Source of the DNA: Vogesella aquatica
Lineage (GTDB): Bacteria > Pseudomonadota > Gammaproteobacteria > Burkholderiales > Chromobacteriaceae
Assembly (NCBI RefSeq): GCF_028548455.1
Contig: NZ_JAQQLF010000014.1
Span: 51,912 to 115,911 of the forward strand
Direction of reading: 5' to 3'
DNA length: 64,000 bases
This document shows, one piece after another, positions 1 through 8,994 of the stretch. The notes under the pieces are model-generated. The model was not told the origin of the DNA. It saw only the letters and a program-made list of their open reading frames with translations, and ran no database searches. The position numbers and the translations under genes were made by a program. Every line of letters begins with the position of its first letter. Within the stretch, counting starts at the first letter, position 1.

Positions 1-649
1 CCAGCATGCGCTCCAGCTGCGGGGTCTGGCGCATGAATTCCAGGTACTCCTGCGGCGTACAAAAGCCCATCACGCGCTCGACACCGGCGCGGTTGTACCA
101 GCTACGGTCAAACAGCACCATTTCACCGGCGGTAGGCAGCAGCGGGATATAACGCTGGAAGTACCACTGGCCACGCTCTTGCTCGGTGGGTTTTTCCAGC
201 GCCACTACGCGCGCGCCGCGCGGGTTCAGGTGCTCCATGAAGCGCTTGATGGTACCGCCCTTGCCTGCTGCGTCGCGGCCCTCAAAAATCACCACAATTT
301 TCTGGCCGGTTTCTTTCACCCAGTTCTGCACCTTCAGCAGCTCTACTTGCAGCTCGGCTTTCTGGCGCTCGTAATCGGCACGCTTGATGCGGTTTTTGTA
401 CGGGTAAGCGGCTGGCAGCGGCGCGCTGTTGCTGTCTTCTGCCGTGCCATGCGGCGCGTGCGCTACCTGCATGGCCACCGGTGCGTGGCTGACGGCCTCG
501 ATCTCGCGGGCCGCCGCCTCGCGTTGCGCCTGGGCCGACGGTTTGCGCCGGCGGCCCGCCGGGCGCGCAGCGGCTTGCAGGGTCGCCGCTTCGCCAGGGG
601 TTTGCGGGGTGTCAGGGTTGGCCGCCATGGCCTTTTCATTCTCATTCAT
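1..649 (-). CDS. ppk2: Polyphosphate kinase 2 (PPK2), 5' part; continues beyond the window edge
   Basis: Cytoplasmic PPK2-type kinase, which transfers phosphate between polyphosphate and nucleotides. The first 216 codons are present; the rest lies left of base 1. After a basic, low-complexity Ala/Arg-rich stretch (about residues 1-75), a P-loop kinase fold begins. The Walker A motif [10 protein letters not shown] is followed by [19 protein letters not shown], which carries the family's Asp/Arg lid motif. ATG at 649 is chosen because AGGAG lies 7 bases upstream. Divergent from glnS. The function call is secure from the motifs; the subclass cannot be settled without the C-terminus. Confidence 0.9.
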   Translation of the reverse strand, partial: MNENEKAMAANPDTPQTPGEAATLQAAARPAGRRRKPSAQAQREAAAREIEAVSHAPVAMQVAHAPHGTAEDSNSAPLPAAYPYKNRIKRADYERQKAELQVELLKVQNWVKETGQKIVVIFEGRDAAGKGGTIKRFMEHLNPRGARVVALEKPTEQERGQWYFQRYIPLLPTAGEMVLFDRSWYNRAGVERVMGFCTPQEYLEFMRQTPQLERML

Positions 650-703
650 GGGCTGCTCCTGGGGGGTGGGTAAACGATTCATGCTACGCCGATGTCCTGC
701 GCC

Positions 704-723
704 ATTTATCGATTTCGATAAAT
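704..723. promoter_or_regulatory. AT-rich inverted repeat between ppk2 and glnS
   Basis: ATTTATCGA-TT-TCGATAAAT is a perfect 9-base inverted repeat with a 2-base spacer in the divergent ppk2/glnS spacer (650-826). It stands out in a GC-rich background and looks like an operator. Its TATCGA/TCGATA core recurs upstream of several other genes in the window (see findings). The binding protein is unknown. Confidence 0.4.
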
Positions 724-826
724 GTGCTTGATATGGCGCAAATCACCTGCCCCAATTACCCACTATCCGCGATACCGGGGTTATCGGTTACAATCGTGCG
801 ATTATCTATTGCTACAAGAAAAGTCG

Positions 827-2512
827 ATGTCTGCAGAAAACAATGCCCCGGTGATCAGCAACTTCATCCGCTCGATCATCGATGAAGACTTGGCCACAGG
901 CAAACGTGCCGCCGTGGTGACCCGCTTTCCGCCAGAGCCGAACGGCTACGCCCACGTAGGCCACGCCAAGGCGATCTGCATCAACTTTGGCCTGGCCGAA
1001 GACTACAACGGCCAGTGCAACCTGCGCATGGACGACACCAACCCGGAAAAAGAATCCGACGAGTTCGTGCAAGCCTTCCGCGAGGACATCAGCTGGCTGG
1101 GCTTCAAGTGGAACGGCGAGATCCGTTTTGCTTCCGATTACTTCGGCCAACTGTACGACTTTGCCGTAGAGCTGATCCGCGCCGGCAAGGCTTTTGTCTG
1201 CGACCTGACCCCGGACGAAATGCGCGAATACCGTGGCGGCCTGACGGCACCGGGCAAGAACAGCCCCTACCGTGAGCGCAGCGTAGAGGAAAACCTCGAC
1301 CTGTTCACGCGCATGAAGAACGGCGAGTTTGCCGACGGCAGCAAGACGCTGCGCCTGAAAATCGATATGGCCTCGCCCAATATCAACCTGCGCGACCCGG
1401 CCATCTACCGCATCCGCCGTGTGCATCACCACCGTACCGGCGACGCGTGGTGCATCTACCCGATGTACGACTACACGCACTGCATTTCCGACGCCATCGA
1501 AGGCATCACCCACAGCCTGTGCTCGCTGGAGTTCGAAGACCACCGCCCGCTGTACGACTGGGTGCTGGACAACATCAGCATCGGCCACCACCCGCAGCAG
1601 ATCGAATTCTCGCGCCTGGAGCTGCTGTACGCACTGACCTCCAAGCGCAAACTGCAGCACCTGGTGAACCAGGGCGTGGTCACCGGCTGGGACGACCCGC
1701 GCATGCCTACCATCGCCGGCATGCGCCGCCGCGGCTACAGCCCGGCTGGCGTGCGCCTGTTTACGCAGCGCATTGGCGTATCCAAGAGCGAAAACATCAT
1801 CGACATGTCGGTGCTGGAAGGCGCGGTGCGTGAATCGCTGGAAAACGAATCGCCACGCGTGATTGCGGTACTGGACCCGATCAAGGTGACCCTCACCAAC
1901 TATCAGGACGGTGTCACCGGCAGCCGCAGCGCGCCGTTCCACCCGCACCACCCGGAAATGGGCGAGCGCGACATCCCGCTGGCACGCGAGATCTACATCG
2001 AACGCGAAGACTTTGCCGAAGTACCACCGCCGAAGTGGCAGCGCCTGACGCCGGGCGGCGAAGTGCGCCTGCGCTACAGCTACGTGATCAAGTGCGATGA
2101 AGTAGTCAAGGACGACAGCGGCAACGTGGTAGAGCTGAAGTGCTCGATCGACCACGACACGCTGGGCCAGAACCCGGTTGGCCGCAAAGTGAAAGGCGTG
2201 ATCCACTGGATTGCCGCCCATCACGCCATCGAAGCCGAAGTGCGCCTGTACGACCGCCTGTTCACCGAAGCACGCCCGGACGCGGTGCGTGGTGAGGACG
2301 GCGAATACGTGGACTTCATGAACTTCCTGAACCCGGCCTCGCTGACCACCATTACCGGCTATGTCGAGCCGGTGGTGTTGCAGGCGGCGCCGGAAACCCG
2401 CTACCAGTTCGAGCGTATCGGTTATTTCGTGACCGACCGCCGCGAACACCAGGCGGGCGCCAAACCGGTGTTCAACCGCACCGTTGGCCTGAAAGACAAC
2501 TGGAGCAAATAA
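827..2512 (+). CDS. glnS: Glutaminyl-tRNA synthetase
   Basis: Class I aminoacyl-tRNA synthetase that charges tRNA-Gln with glutamine in the cytoplasm. The protein is 561 residues, close to the roughly 550 of bacterial GlnRS. The HIGH-type motif is in [14 protein letters not shown] (about residues 32-45), and the KMSKS-type motif appears as VSKSEN (about 326-331). The C-terminal anticodon-binding beta-barrels follow. ATG at 827 (MSAENNAP) is preferred over an in-frame start 35 codons upstream because the family begins close to this point and the extension has no family character. A strong terminator follows directly. Confidence 0.97.
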   Translation: MSAENNAPVISNFIRSIIDEDLATGKRAAVVTRFPPEPNGYAHVGHAKAICINFGLAEDYNGQCNLRMDDTNPEKESDEFVQAFREDISWLGFKWNGEIRFASDYFGQLYDFAVELIRAGKAFVCDLTPDEMREYRGGLTAPGKNSPYRERSVEENLDLFTRMKNGEFADGSKTLRLKIDMASPNINLRDPAIYRIRRVHHHRTGDAWCIYPMYDYTHCISDAIEGITHSLCSLEFEDHRPLYDWVLDNISIGHHPQQIEFSRLELLYALTSKRKLQHLVNQGVVTGWDDPRMPTIAGMRRRGYSPAGVRLFTQRIGVSKSENIIDMSVLEGAVRESLENESPRVIAVLDPIKVTLTNYQDGVTGSRSAPFHPHHPEMGERDIPLAREIYIEREDFAEVPPPKWQRLTPGGEVRLRYSYVIKCDEVVKDDSGNVVELKCSIDHDTLGQNPVGRKVKGVIHWIAAHHAIEAEVRLYDRLFTEARPDAVRGEDGEYVDFMNFLNPASLTTITGYVEPVVLQAAPETRYQFERIGYFVTDRREHQAGAKPVFNRTVGLKDNWSK

Positions 2513-2523
2513 ATCCAGCCATC

Positions 2524-2562
2524 ACGGCAAGCCCTGCACGCAGGGGCTTGCCGTTTTTTTTT
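2524..2562 (+). terminator. Rho-independent terminator of glnS
   Basis: A stem pairs CGGCAAGCCC-TG with CAGGGGCTTGCCG, with one bulge and a short loop, and is followed by a run of nine T. It begins about 10 bases after the glnS stop codon. Confidence 0.92.
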
Positions 2563-2617
2563 GCCCTGCGCGATACTGCAGGCTCTGCGTCTATAAAACG
2601 AAATACGGGGCCCATCC

Positions 2618-4258
2618 ATGAAACTACGCTATCCGGCACTCTGCCTGTCCGTACTTGCCGCCATGTCGGCGACTTCTGGTGTTGCACTGGCCAAGCCGGC
2701 CAAAGACCAGGTTTACAAGATCACCATCCTGCATACCAACGACCACCACGGCCGCTTCTGGCGCAATGGTGACGGCGAATACGGCATGGCCGCACGCAAG
2801 AACGTGATCGAGCAGATCCGCGCCGATGTGCGCAAAAACGGCGGCTACAGCCTGCTGCTGGACGGCGGCGACGTGAACACCGGCGTACCGGAATCCGACA
2901 TGCAGGATGCCGAGCCGGACTTCAAGGGCATGAACCTGCTGGGCTACGATGCCATGGCCGTGGGCAACCACGAGTTCGACAAGTCGCCGGCCGTGCTGGC
3001 CAAACAGCGCCAGTGGATCAACTTCCCCATGCTGTCGGCCAACATCTACAAAGACGGCAAGCGCCTGTTCGAACCGTACCGCATCTTCAAGCTGGGCGAC
3101 GTGCGCGTGGCGGTGATGGGCCTGACCACCGACGACACCAAAAAGCTGACCAACCCGGAAAACACCAAGGGCATCGAGTTCCGTACCCCGGCTACCGAAG
3201 CGGCCAAGCTGGTACCGCAGCTGCGCAAACAGGCTGACGTGGTGATTGCCACCACCCATATGGGCCACTACGAAGACGGCGACCACGGTGTAAACGCGCC
3301 AGGCGACGTGGAAATGGCACGCAAGGTAAAAGGCCTGAACCTGATCGTAGGCGGCCACAGCCAGAACCCGGTGTGCATGAAAGCCGAAAACGTGCGTGAC
3401 AACGCCTACGTACCAGGCACCGACTGCGCACCGGACCGCCAGAACGGCGCCTGGATCGTGCAGGCGCACGAATGGGGCAAATACGTTGGCCGCGCCGATT
3501 TCGAGCTGAAAAACGGCGAGTTCAAACTGGTGAAATACCAGCTGATTCCGGTAAACCTGAAAAAAACCGTGAAGGACAGCGCCGGTAAAGAACAGAAGGT
3601 GTACTACACCCAGCAAATTGCCGAGCACAGCGAAGTGCTGGAATTCCTGCGCCCGTTCCAGAACAAGGGCCAGGAAGCCTTGTCGGTAGAAATCGGTGCC
3701 ACCGAAGCCAAGCTCAATGGCGACCGCAACCAGGTACGCAGCCAGCCCACCAGCATGGGCATCCTGATTGCCAGCGCCATGAAAGAAAAAGCGCAGGCCG
3801 ACTTTGCCATCATGAACTCGGGTGGCGTGCGTGATTCCATCGCCGCCGGCAAGATCACCTACAAGGACGTGCTGAAAGTACAACCGTTCGGCAACACACT
3901 GGTCTACGTGGACCTGTCCGGCAAGGAAGCGCTGGAGCTGCTGCGCACCGCCGCCAAAATGAGCCCTGGCTCCGGCGCTTTCCCGCAGTTTGCCGGCGTG
4001 AAGCTGGTGATCGAGGGCGGCGAACTGAAACAGGCACAGATCGGTGGCAAGGATATCGACCCGGCCAAAACCTACCGCGTCGCGATGAACAACTTCAGCG
4101 CGGCAGGTGGTGATGGCTACCCGAAACTGTCCAGCCACAAGGGCTACGTCAACACCGGTTATGCCGACGCCGATGTGCTGAAAGCCTTTATCAGCGCACG
4201 CAACGGTGTGATCAAGGCCGGTGCCTTCGAGCCAGCCGGCGAGATCGTGCGCAAGTAA
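2618..4258 (+). CDS. ushA: Periplasmic UDP-sugar hydrolase / 5'-nucleotidase (UshA family)
   Basis: Exported metallophosphatase of 546 residues that hydrolyses nucleotides and UDP-sugars in the periplasm. E. coli UshA is about 550 residues. An Sec signal peptide covers roughly residues 1-25 and ends in VALA. The dinuclear metal site is visible in TNDHHGRF (about 40-47), DGGDVNTG (about 82-89), GNHEFD (about 116-121) and a later HMGH. The C-terminal nucleotide-binding domain includes NSGGVRDSI. The ribosome site is only GGGG. Monocistronic, between two terminators. Generic 5'-nucleotidase is the alternative name, but length and motifs favour UshA. Confidence 0.85.
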   Translation: MKLRYPALCLSVLAAMSATSGVALAKPAKDQVYKITILHTNDHHGRFWRNGDGEYGMAARKNVIEQIRADVRKNGGYSLLLDGGDVNTGVPESDMQDAEPDFKGMNLLGYDAMAVGNHEFDKSPAVLAKQRQWINFPMLSANIYKDGKRLFEPYRIFKLGDVRVAVMGLTTDDTKKLTNPENTKGIEFRTPATEAAKLVPQLRKQADVVIATTHMGHYEDGDHGVNAPGDVEMARKVKGLNLIVGGHSQNPVCMKAENVRDNAYVPGTDCAPDRQNGAWIVQAHEWGKYVGRADFELKNGEFKLVKYQLIPVNLKKTVKDSAGKEQKVYYTQQIAEHSEVLEFLRPFQNKGQEALSVEIGATEAKLNGDRNQVRSQPTSMGILIASAMKEKAQADFAIMNSGGVRDSIAAGKITYKDVLKVQPFGNTLVYVDLSGKEALELLRTAAKMSPGSGAFPQFAGVKLVIEGGELKQAQIGGKDIDPAKTYRVAMNNFSAAGGDGYPKLSSHKGYVNTGYADADVLKAFISARNGVIKAGAFEPAGEIVRK

Positions 4259-4273
4259 GCACCATCACGCCAG

Positions 4274-4295
4274 GGTTGGCCGCACGCGGCCAACC
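4274..4295. repeat. Inverted pair of the GTTGGCCGC repeat, forming a hairpin after ushA
   Basis: GGTTGGCCGC-AC-GCGGCCAACC is a perfect 10-base inverted repeat made of two head-to-head copies of the window-wide repeat. It starts 15 bases after the ushA stop. The plus-strand copy is a full 10-mer (4275-4284); the minus-strand copy ends in G instead of A. Paired uptake sequences in Neisseria and Haemophilus sit in the same way behind stop codons and help terminate transcription. Confidence 0.8.
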
Positions 4296-4313
4296 TTGCA
4301 GCTTGCCACACCC

Positions 4314-4352
4314 CAAGCCCCCGCCTGCAAGCCAGGCCGGGGGCTTGCTTTT
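4314..4352 (+). terminator. Rho-independent terminator of ushA
   Basis: A stem pairs CAAGCCCCC with GGGGGCTTG and is followed by CTTTT. It lies downstream of the inverted-repeat pair, so ushA ends with two hairpins in series. Confidence 0.8.
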
Positions 4353-4386
4353 GTCTGCTGCTAGGGGCCTGGCAGCCGGCAAACAG

Positions 4387-4413
4387 CAAGGCCGCTGCAC
4401 AGCAGCGGCCTTG
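4387..4413 (-). terminator. Hairpin terminator of the dienelactone hydrolase gene
   Basis: CAAGGCCGCTGC and GCAGCGGCCTTG pair around a short ACA loop, 23 bases downstream of the dienelactone hydrolase stop on the minus strand. There is no long T run, so efficiency is uncertain. Confidence 0.6.
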
Positions 4414-4436
4414 TTACTTCACGATGCAGACGCTGT

Positions 4437-5324
4437 TTACGCCAGCTGCTGGCGCAAGAAAGCCACGCTGCGGCCCCAGGCCAGCTCGGCGGCGGCCTTG
4501 TCGTAACGGGCGGCATTGGTGTCGTTGTTGAAGGCGTGGTTCACACCCGGGTACAGCTGCAGGGTGTAGCGGTTACCGGCGGCTTTCAGCGCCGCCTCGA
4601 ACGCCGGTATGCCGGCATTGATGCGCTCGTCCAGCGCGGCGTAGTGCAGCAGCAGCGGCGCCTTGATGCGCGGCACGTCGGCGGCCGCCGGCTGTGCGCC
4701 GTAGTACACCACCCCGGCGCCCAGCGCCGGCGCGTGCACCGCCAGCTGCCCTACCTGGCCGCCACCCCAGCAGAAGCCCACCGCGCCCACTTTGCCGTTG
4801 CCCTGCCCTTGCAGGTAGGCCAGCGCCGCCAGCGACACCTCGCGCGACACAGCGGCATCCAGCTTGGCAAACATGTCGCGCGCCTTGTCTTCGTCCGCCG
4901 GGGTACCGCCCAGGCTAGACAGATAATCCGGCGCCAGTACCACAAAGCCTTCCAGCGCCAGCCGGCGCGCCACGTCGCGGATATGCGGGTTCAGGCCACG
5001 GTTTTCGTGGATGACGATCAGCGCCGGTAGCTGGCGCACATCGCCGCTGGCAGGCTGTACACGGTAGCCGCTAAGGCTGGCCTCGCCCAGGCGGCCAAAC
5101 ACGGTATCGGCTGCCTGCAAACGGCCATCCCCCGCCGCCACCATCTGGGCCTGGGCATAGTTGTTTTCCAGTAGCGGCAAAATGGCATAGGCAGCTGCCG
5201 TGCCACCGGCCAGCCGCGTCAGGCGCTGGAAAAAATCACGCCGCGACAGCGGTGCGTGCGTGTATTCGTCGTACAGCTGGATGATGTCCTGGTCTACAGC
5301 GGGTAAAGTCGGCTTCTGGCTCAT
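4437..5324 (-). CDS. Tat-exported dienelactone hydrolase family protein
   Basis: Alpha/beta hydrolase of 295 residues. The N-terminal region contains SRRDFFQRLTRLAGG, a twin-arginine export signal, so the protein probably acts in the periplasm. The nucleophile elbow is GFCWGGGQ, with Cys as in dienelactone hydrolases; the catalytic His lies in GVNHAF near the C-terminus, and LDERI may hold the acid. ATG at 5324 is chosen because GGAG lies 6 bases upstream; an in-frame ATG 12 bases earlier overlaps that ribosome site. The substrate is unknown. Exported homologues occur beside unrelated genes, so context does not help. Confidence 0.82.
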   Translation of the reverse strand: MSQKPTLPAVDQDIIQLYDEYTHAPLSRRDFFQRLTRLAGGTAAAYAILPLLENNYAQAQMVAAGDGRLQAADTVFGRLGEASLSGYRVQPASGDVRQLPALIVIHENRGLNPHIRDVARRLALEGFVVLAPDYLSSLGGTPADEDKARDMFAKLDAAVSREVSLAALAYLQGQGNGKVGAVGFCWGGGQVGQLAVHAPALGAGVVYYGAQPAAADVPRIKAPLLLHYAALDERINAGIPAFEAALKAAGNRYTLQLYPGVNHAFNNDTNAARYDKAAAELAWGRSVAFLRQQLA

Positions 5325-5500
5325 GCTGGGCTCCATGGCGGGTAAGGGGTAGACGACAAGGCAGCATAGACCATGCCGTTCAAGAAAAAATCCCGCCAGC
5401 CTGAAGCAGGCTACGGGCCGGGCCCGTCAGGCCAGGCTGTACTGACCCCCCAAGCAGGCCAGCGCTGCCAGACAAGCCACATGCCAACTCGATACCCCAG

Positions 5501-5944
5501 TCAGTGCCTATCCACCGAACAGTCGCGCAGCTGCACCTTGCTGCCCTCGGCAACATCCAGCGCGGCAAAACCGCCTTGCGGCAGCTCCAGCGCAGCCACA
5601 CCGTCACGCGTGCTGGCATGCACATCCAGCGTGTCTGGCTGCATGTCGGCTATCTGGAAAATCACGCCGGCCTCGTCAATAAAGCCGATCGACAGCGGCT
5701 GCCAGGTGTCACGCATCCAGAAGCGCAAGGGCTGGGGCTGGGCAAAGGCAAACCACATGCCGCTACGTACATCGTGGCGGCGCGACAGGCCACGCATCTG
5801 CTGCGCACCGGTTTCTGCCAACGGCACCGCGCCCAGGCTGCGGCCATTGTCAAACACCACCTGGCACTGGCGCATGGCGGGCGCCTCTTCTTGCGCTGCG
5901 GCCAACATGGGCCAGCAGCCCAACAGGAAAAGCAGAGTCTTCAC
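5501..5944 (-). CDS. Exported DUF192 family protein
   Basis: Small exported protein of 147 residues with a signal peptide (MKTLLFLLGCWPMLAAAQ). The DUF192 core shows GLSRR, FWMRDT and the LSIGFIDEAGVIF block that are hallmarks of the family. A GTG start at 5944 is chosen because GGAG lies 8 bases upstream and the signal peptide then begins at once; an ATG at 5965 would overlap the upstream peptidase stop. It follows the Iap-like gene by 17 bases, so the two are probably co-transcribed. The biochemical function of DUF192 is not established. Confidence 0.83.
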   Translation of the reverse strand: MKTLLFLLGCWPMLAAAQEEAPAMRQCQVVFDNGRSLGAVPLAETGAQQMRGLSRRHDVRSGMWFAFAQPQPLRFWMRDTWQPLSIGFIDEAGVIFQIADMQPDTLDVHASTRDGVAALELPQGGFAALDVAEGSKVQLRDCSVDRH

Positions 5945-5961
5945 AGGATTTTCTCCGGGCA

Positions 5962-7002
5962 TCATGGTGCAGGGCGCGCACCGCTGGCTTCCAGCAGCAA
6001 AGGCAACAGGATGCGCAAGCTATCGCCGGCCCGCTGCTCCAGCCGCCCAGGTAACAGCTGCGGCAGACGCTGCAAATTGTCGATGTCGGGGCGGTGCCAG
6101 CTACTGCCACCGGGGATATCGGGCAAGGCGGTCTGGGTGTAGCCATCGCCCTTGCCCAGCGACCAGTTGGTGGCCTCTACCGCCAGTACAGGAATACCGG
6201 CTTTGTCGAAGCTTTCCTGGTCGGAGCAGCAGCCGGTTCCCGCTGGGTAGTCGGGGTGCAGGCCGGGGTTGCTGCGCGCATCGATAGCGAGTGACGCGGC
6301 CAGCGCCAGCGCGCGGTCGCGGGCGGCACCGGCAGCCGGGTTGGCCGCAAGCGTGCGCTGGCCGGCATTGAAATACAGCACATCGCCAGTAAGCAGGCTA
6401 TCCAGATTCACCATCAGCACAATCTGGCTGCGCTCGGTAGCGGATAACTGCGCCAGATACGCCTGCGAGCCTTTCAGGCCCAGCTCTTTGGCACCAAAGG
6501 CCACAAACTTCAGCGTGTGCTGCACCGGCGCATCAGCCAGCTCGCGCGCCAGCGCCAGCATCACGCCGACGCCGGAAGCATTATCGTCCAGCCCTTGCAG
6601 CTGCTCGCCGCCAAACACGCCCTCGTGCACTTCGTGCAAGGTGGTAGCGGTATCAAAGTGGGCGCCGATCACGATCACCTTGCCGCTAACGCCAGGCTTG
6701 GTCGCCACCACATTGCGCGACTGCAGCAGGCGGCGCTGGCGCACATTATTGGCAAACACATAGCTGTATTCGGTATCAAAGGCCTGGGTTTGCGTTTGAT
6801 AGCCCATGCTGGACAGCTGGATATGCAGGTACTCGGCGGCGGCAAACTCGCGCTCGGCGCCGGCCAGCCGGCCGGGGAACTGGCTGGCGATATAGCGCAT
6901 TTCGCGCGCCGCGCGCTCGGCGGCCGGGCTGGCGTCCGCCGCCATGCACGGCGACAGGCACGACAGCACACCCAGTACGGCCAGAATCTTGTGCAGGGTC
7001 AT
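5962..7002 (-). CDS. iap: Secreted M28-family aminopeptidase, Iap-like
   Basis: Zinc aminopeptidase of 346 residues, like E. coli Iap (about 345), which trims the N-terminus of alkaline phosphatase. A signal peptide is present (residues 1-21, ending CMAADA). Zinc-binding and catalytic signatures are GAHFDT, LDDNASGVGV, FGAKELGLKGS (with Glu), MVNLDS and the CCSDQESFDKAGIP segment typical of Iap. First gene of a two-gene unit with the DUF192 protein. Family assignment is firm; the physiological substrate is inferred from Iap only. Confidence 0.82.
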   Translation of the reverse strand: MTLHKILAVLGVLSCLSPCMAADASPAAERAAREMRYIASQFPGRLAGAEREFAAAEYLHIQLSSMGYQTQTQAFDTEYSYVFANNVRQRRLLQSRNVVATKPGVSGKVIVIGAHFDTATTLHEVHEGVFGGEQLQGLDDNASGVGVMLALARELADAPVQHTLKFVAFGAKELGLKGSQAYLAQLSATERSQIVLMVNLDSLLTGDVLYFNAGQRTLAANPAAGAARDRALALAASLAIDARSNPGLHPDYPAGTGCCSDQESFDKAGIPVLAVEATNWSLGKGDGYTQTALPDIPGGSSWHRPDIDNLQRLPQLLPGRLEQRAGDSLRILLPLLLEASGARPAP

Positions 7003-7135
7003 ATTTATCCAGAGTAAGCATCATGCCGCGATGATAGCCGGTGTTCCCAGGCAGACCAACACGTTGCCTCACTGCAGCAGGCAACGCACAGCCGCCAGCC
7101 CGCGCCGGCGGCTATGTGCTGCGGATACCCGGCGC

Positions 7136-7714
7136 CTAGCCGGCCTGTAGCAGGCGCTCGATGCGGCGGTCCGGCACCAGCCACATCAGCGCCACGGCGG
7201 CATAGATACCCCAGGCCAGCACCGGCAGCTGCATGGCCACCACAATGCCCAGCACGTACAACACCAGCGACAGCTTGCCTTTGAGGTCGCGCCCCAGCGC
7301 CTGCGCCAGCAAGGCGTTTTCCGGCGAGCGTTGCAGTGCGCACTGCAATAGCCAGTAGGCCAAGGCCGACATCAGCAATACCAGGCCATACAGCGCGGTG
7401 GGCAGCGGTGCAAAGTGGTTCTCGCCCATCCAGCCGCTGGTAAACGGCACCAGCGATAGCCAGAACAACAGGTGCAGGTTGGCCCATAGCACTACGCCGC
7501 TGACATGGCGCGACGCGTGCAACAGGTGGTGGTGGTTATTCCAGTAAATACCGACATACACAAAGCTGAGGATATAGCTGACAAAAACCGGCCACAGCTT
7601 TTGCAACACCGCCCAGTCGGCCCCGTGCGGCACTTTCAGCTCCAGCACCATGATGGTGATGATGATGGCCAACACCCCGTCGCTAAACGCTTCCAGCCTG
7701 CCTTTTCCCATCAT
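7136..7714 (-). CDS. TMEM175-like potassium channel family membrane protein (DUF1211)
   Basis: Integral membrane protein of 192 residues with about six hydrophobic segments. It opens with RLEAFSDGVLAIIITIMVLE, whose R-x3-FSDG signature marks the TMEM175 pore helix in bacteria and lysosomes. A second half with LYGLVLLMSALAYWLL and several Trp-rich helices follows. Known bacterial members conduct potassium with low selectivity. Two adjacent ATGs make the exact start uncertain by one codon. Monocistronic. Confidence 0.85.
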   Translation of the reverse strand: MMGKGRLEAFSDGVLAIIITIMVLELKVPHGADWAVLQKLWPVFVSYILSFVYVGIYWNNHHHLLHASRHVSGVVLWANLHLLFWLSLVPFTSGWMGENHFAPLPTALYGLVLLMSALAYWLLQCALQRSPENALLAQALGRDLKGKLSLVLYVLGIVVAMQLPVLAWGIYAAVALMWLVPDRRIERLLQAG

Positions 7715-7890
7715 GATGCTGCCCTTTTTACTGTCGTTGAGCGCACAGTATAGAAGTTTGCCAAAACCGGTTTAACGAAAGCAAAAGACAACAATCAATA
7801 TAAAAATAATGCAATATTCATATTGCTATCGATAAGCTGGCCAACAATACAAACACCCCTCACCCGCAGCACTACGACAGGAAGCCAGAC
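7715..7890. promoter_or_regulatory. AT-rich divergent control region with two palindromes
   Basis: The spacer between the channel gene and the depolymerase is markedly AT-rich. It holds GCAATAT-TC-ATATTGC (7811-7826, perfect 7-base arms) immediately followed by the palindrome TATCGATA (7827-7834). Both lie about 60-80 bases before the depolymerase ATG and look like operator or promoter elements. No confident -35/-10 pair was assigned. Confidence 0.4.
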
Positions 7891-8955
7891 ATGCGTCAAA
7901 CCTCCACACACATCGTTCAGCTGGATCAATACAAGGTCGCCGCCGGGGAAAGCTCGCTCTCCGGGCTGTCATCCGGAGCCTTCATGACGGTGCAGCTACA
8001 CCTGGCACACTCGGCCAGCTTCGCTGGTGCTGGCGTGGTGGCCGGCGGCCCCTACCGTGGCGTAGAAACCTTTCGTGGCGCCGCCTGGCTAGCCGAGGAC
8101 GCCTACGAGCTGAATGCGTTGCAGCTGTGCATGGCGCCGCTAACGCCACAGCTGGCACCACCGGCACCACGCTCGGTACAGCTGGCACGCGAAGCCGAGC
8201 GCGACGCGCTGATCGACCCGCTGGCCAACCTGGCGCACCAGCGTGTCTATATCTTTACCGGCAGCGCCGACAGTGTGGTGAACAGCGCGGTGGTGGCACA
8301 AACCCGCGACATGTACCGCCTGCTGGGCGTGCCCGACAGCCAGATTGCCTACCACGACCAGCTACCGGCCGGGCACTCGCTGATTACCGACAACCCGGAA
8401 GACTCGCCGCTGGGCAGCAACCAGCCACCCTACCTCAACAATGGCGGCTTCATGCAGTCGCACCACATCCTGCAGCATATCTACCCAGGCCTGGCGGCGC
8501 CGGTAGCGCAGGCCAGCGGCCAACTGCTGCGTTTTGACCAGCGTGAATTCTTTGGCAACGACCCGCACGCCAGCATGGCCGACTTTGGCTACGTGTACGT
8601 ACCACAAGCGGTGCTGGACGGCGCACCGGCGCGGGTGCACATCGCCCTGCACGGCTGCAAGCAAGGCTACAGCTATGTCAGCTACACCCTGGGCCAGGCC
8701 GACACTGCCACCCAGCCACCGTACGGCAACCGCTACATCACCACCACCGGCTACAACACGCTGGCCGACAGCAACAACCTGATCGTGCTGTACCCGCAAG
8801 CCGCCGGCAGCGACAACACCCTGGCACAAAACCCGGACGGCTGCTGGGACTGGTGGGGCTACACCAGCCGCAGCGCCGATTACCCCGACTACTACTCGCG
8901 CCAGGCACTGCAGATTCGCGCCATCCACGCCATGCTGCAGCGCCTGGGCGGCTGA
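7891..8955 (+). CDS. Polyhydroxybutyrate depolymerase-like protein, intracellular type
   Basis: Alpha/beta hydrolase of 354 residues resembling short-chain PHA depolymerases with a type 2 catalytic domain. The lipase box GLSSG lies close to the N-terminus (residues 25-29, Ser27). FTGSADSVVN probably supplies the Asp. LHGCKQGY and CWDWWGY are characteristic later segments. There is no signal peptide and no substrate-binding domain, which points to intracellular action on PHA granules, as for the Cupriavidus PhaZd enzymes. A phasin-like gene starts 40 bases downstream, which supports this role. Substrate chain length is inferred. Confidence 0.78.
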   Translation: MRQTSTHIVQLDQYKVAAGESSLSGLSSGAFMTVQLHLAHSASFAGAGVVAGGPYRGVETFRGAAWLAEDAYELNALQLCMAPLTPQLAPPAPRSVQLAREAERDALIDPLANLAHQRVYIFTGSADSVVNSAVVAQTRDMYRLLGVPDSQIAYHDQLPAGHSLITDNPEDSPLGSNQPPYLNNGGFMQSHHILQHIYPGLAAPVAQASGQLLRFDQREFFGNDPHASMADFGYVYVPQAVLDGAPARVHIALHGCKQGYSYVSYTLGQADTATQPPYGNRYITTTGYNTLADSNNLIVLYPQAAGSDNTLAQNPDGCWDWWGYTSRSADYPDYYSRQALQIRAIHAMLQRLGG

Positions 8956-8994
8956 GCCGCCTACACCACTGCCCGATACCACAAAGGAACAGAC

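Noticed and set aside
812..2449. 545-codon open frame on the minus strand opposite glnS
   Set aside because: Shadow of glnS: low-complexity Val/Ala/His/Arg protein with no family character; glnS has all synthetase motifs.
2624..4138. 504-codon open frame opposite ushA
   Set aside because: Shadow frame produced by GC-rich third positions; no ribosome site and no recognisable domain.
7801..7835. Sigma-28 (flagellar) promoter suggested by CGATAA near the depolymerase and PAP2 genes
   Set aside because: The -35 TAAA element at the required 15-base distance is missing or poor, and the genes are not flagellar.
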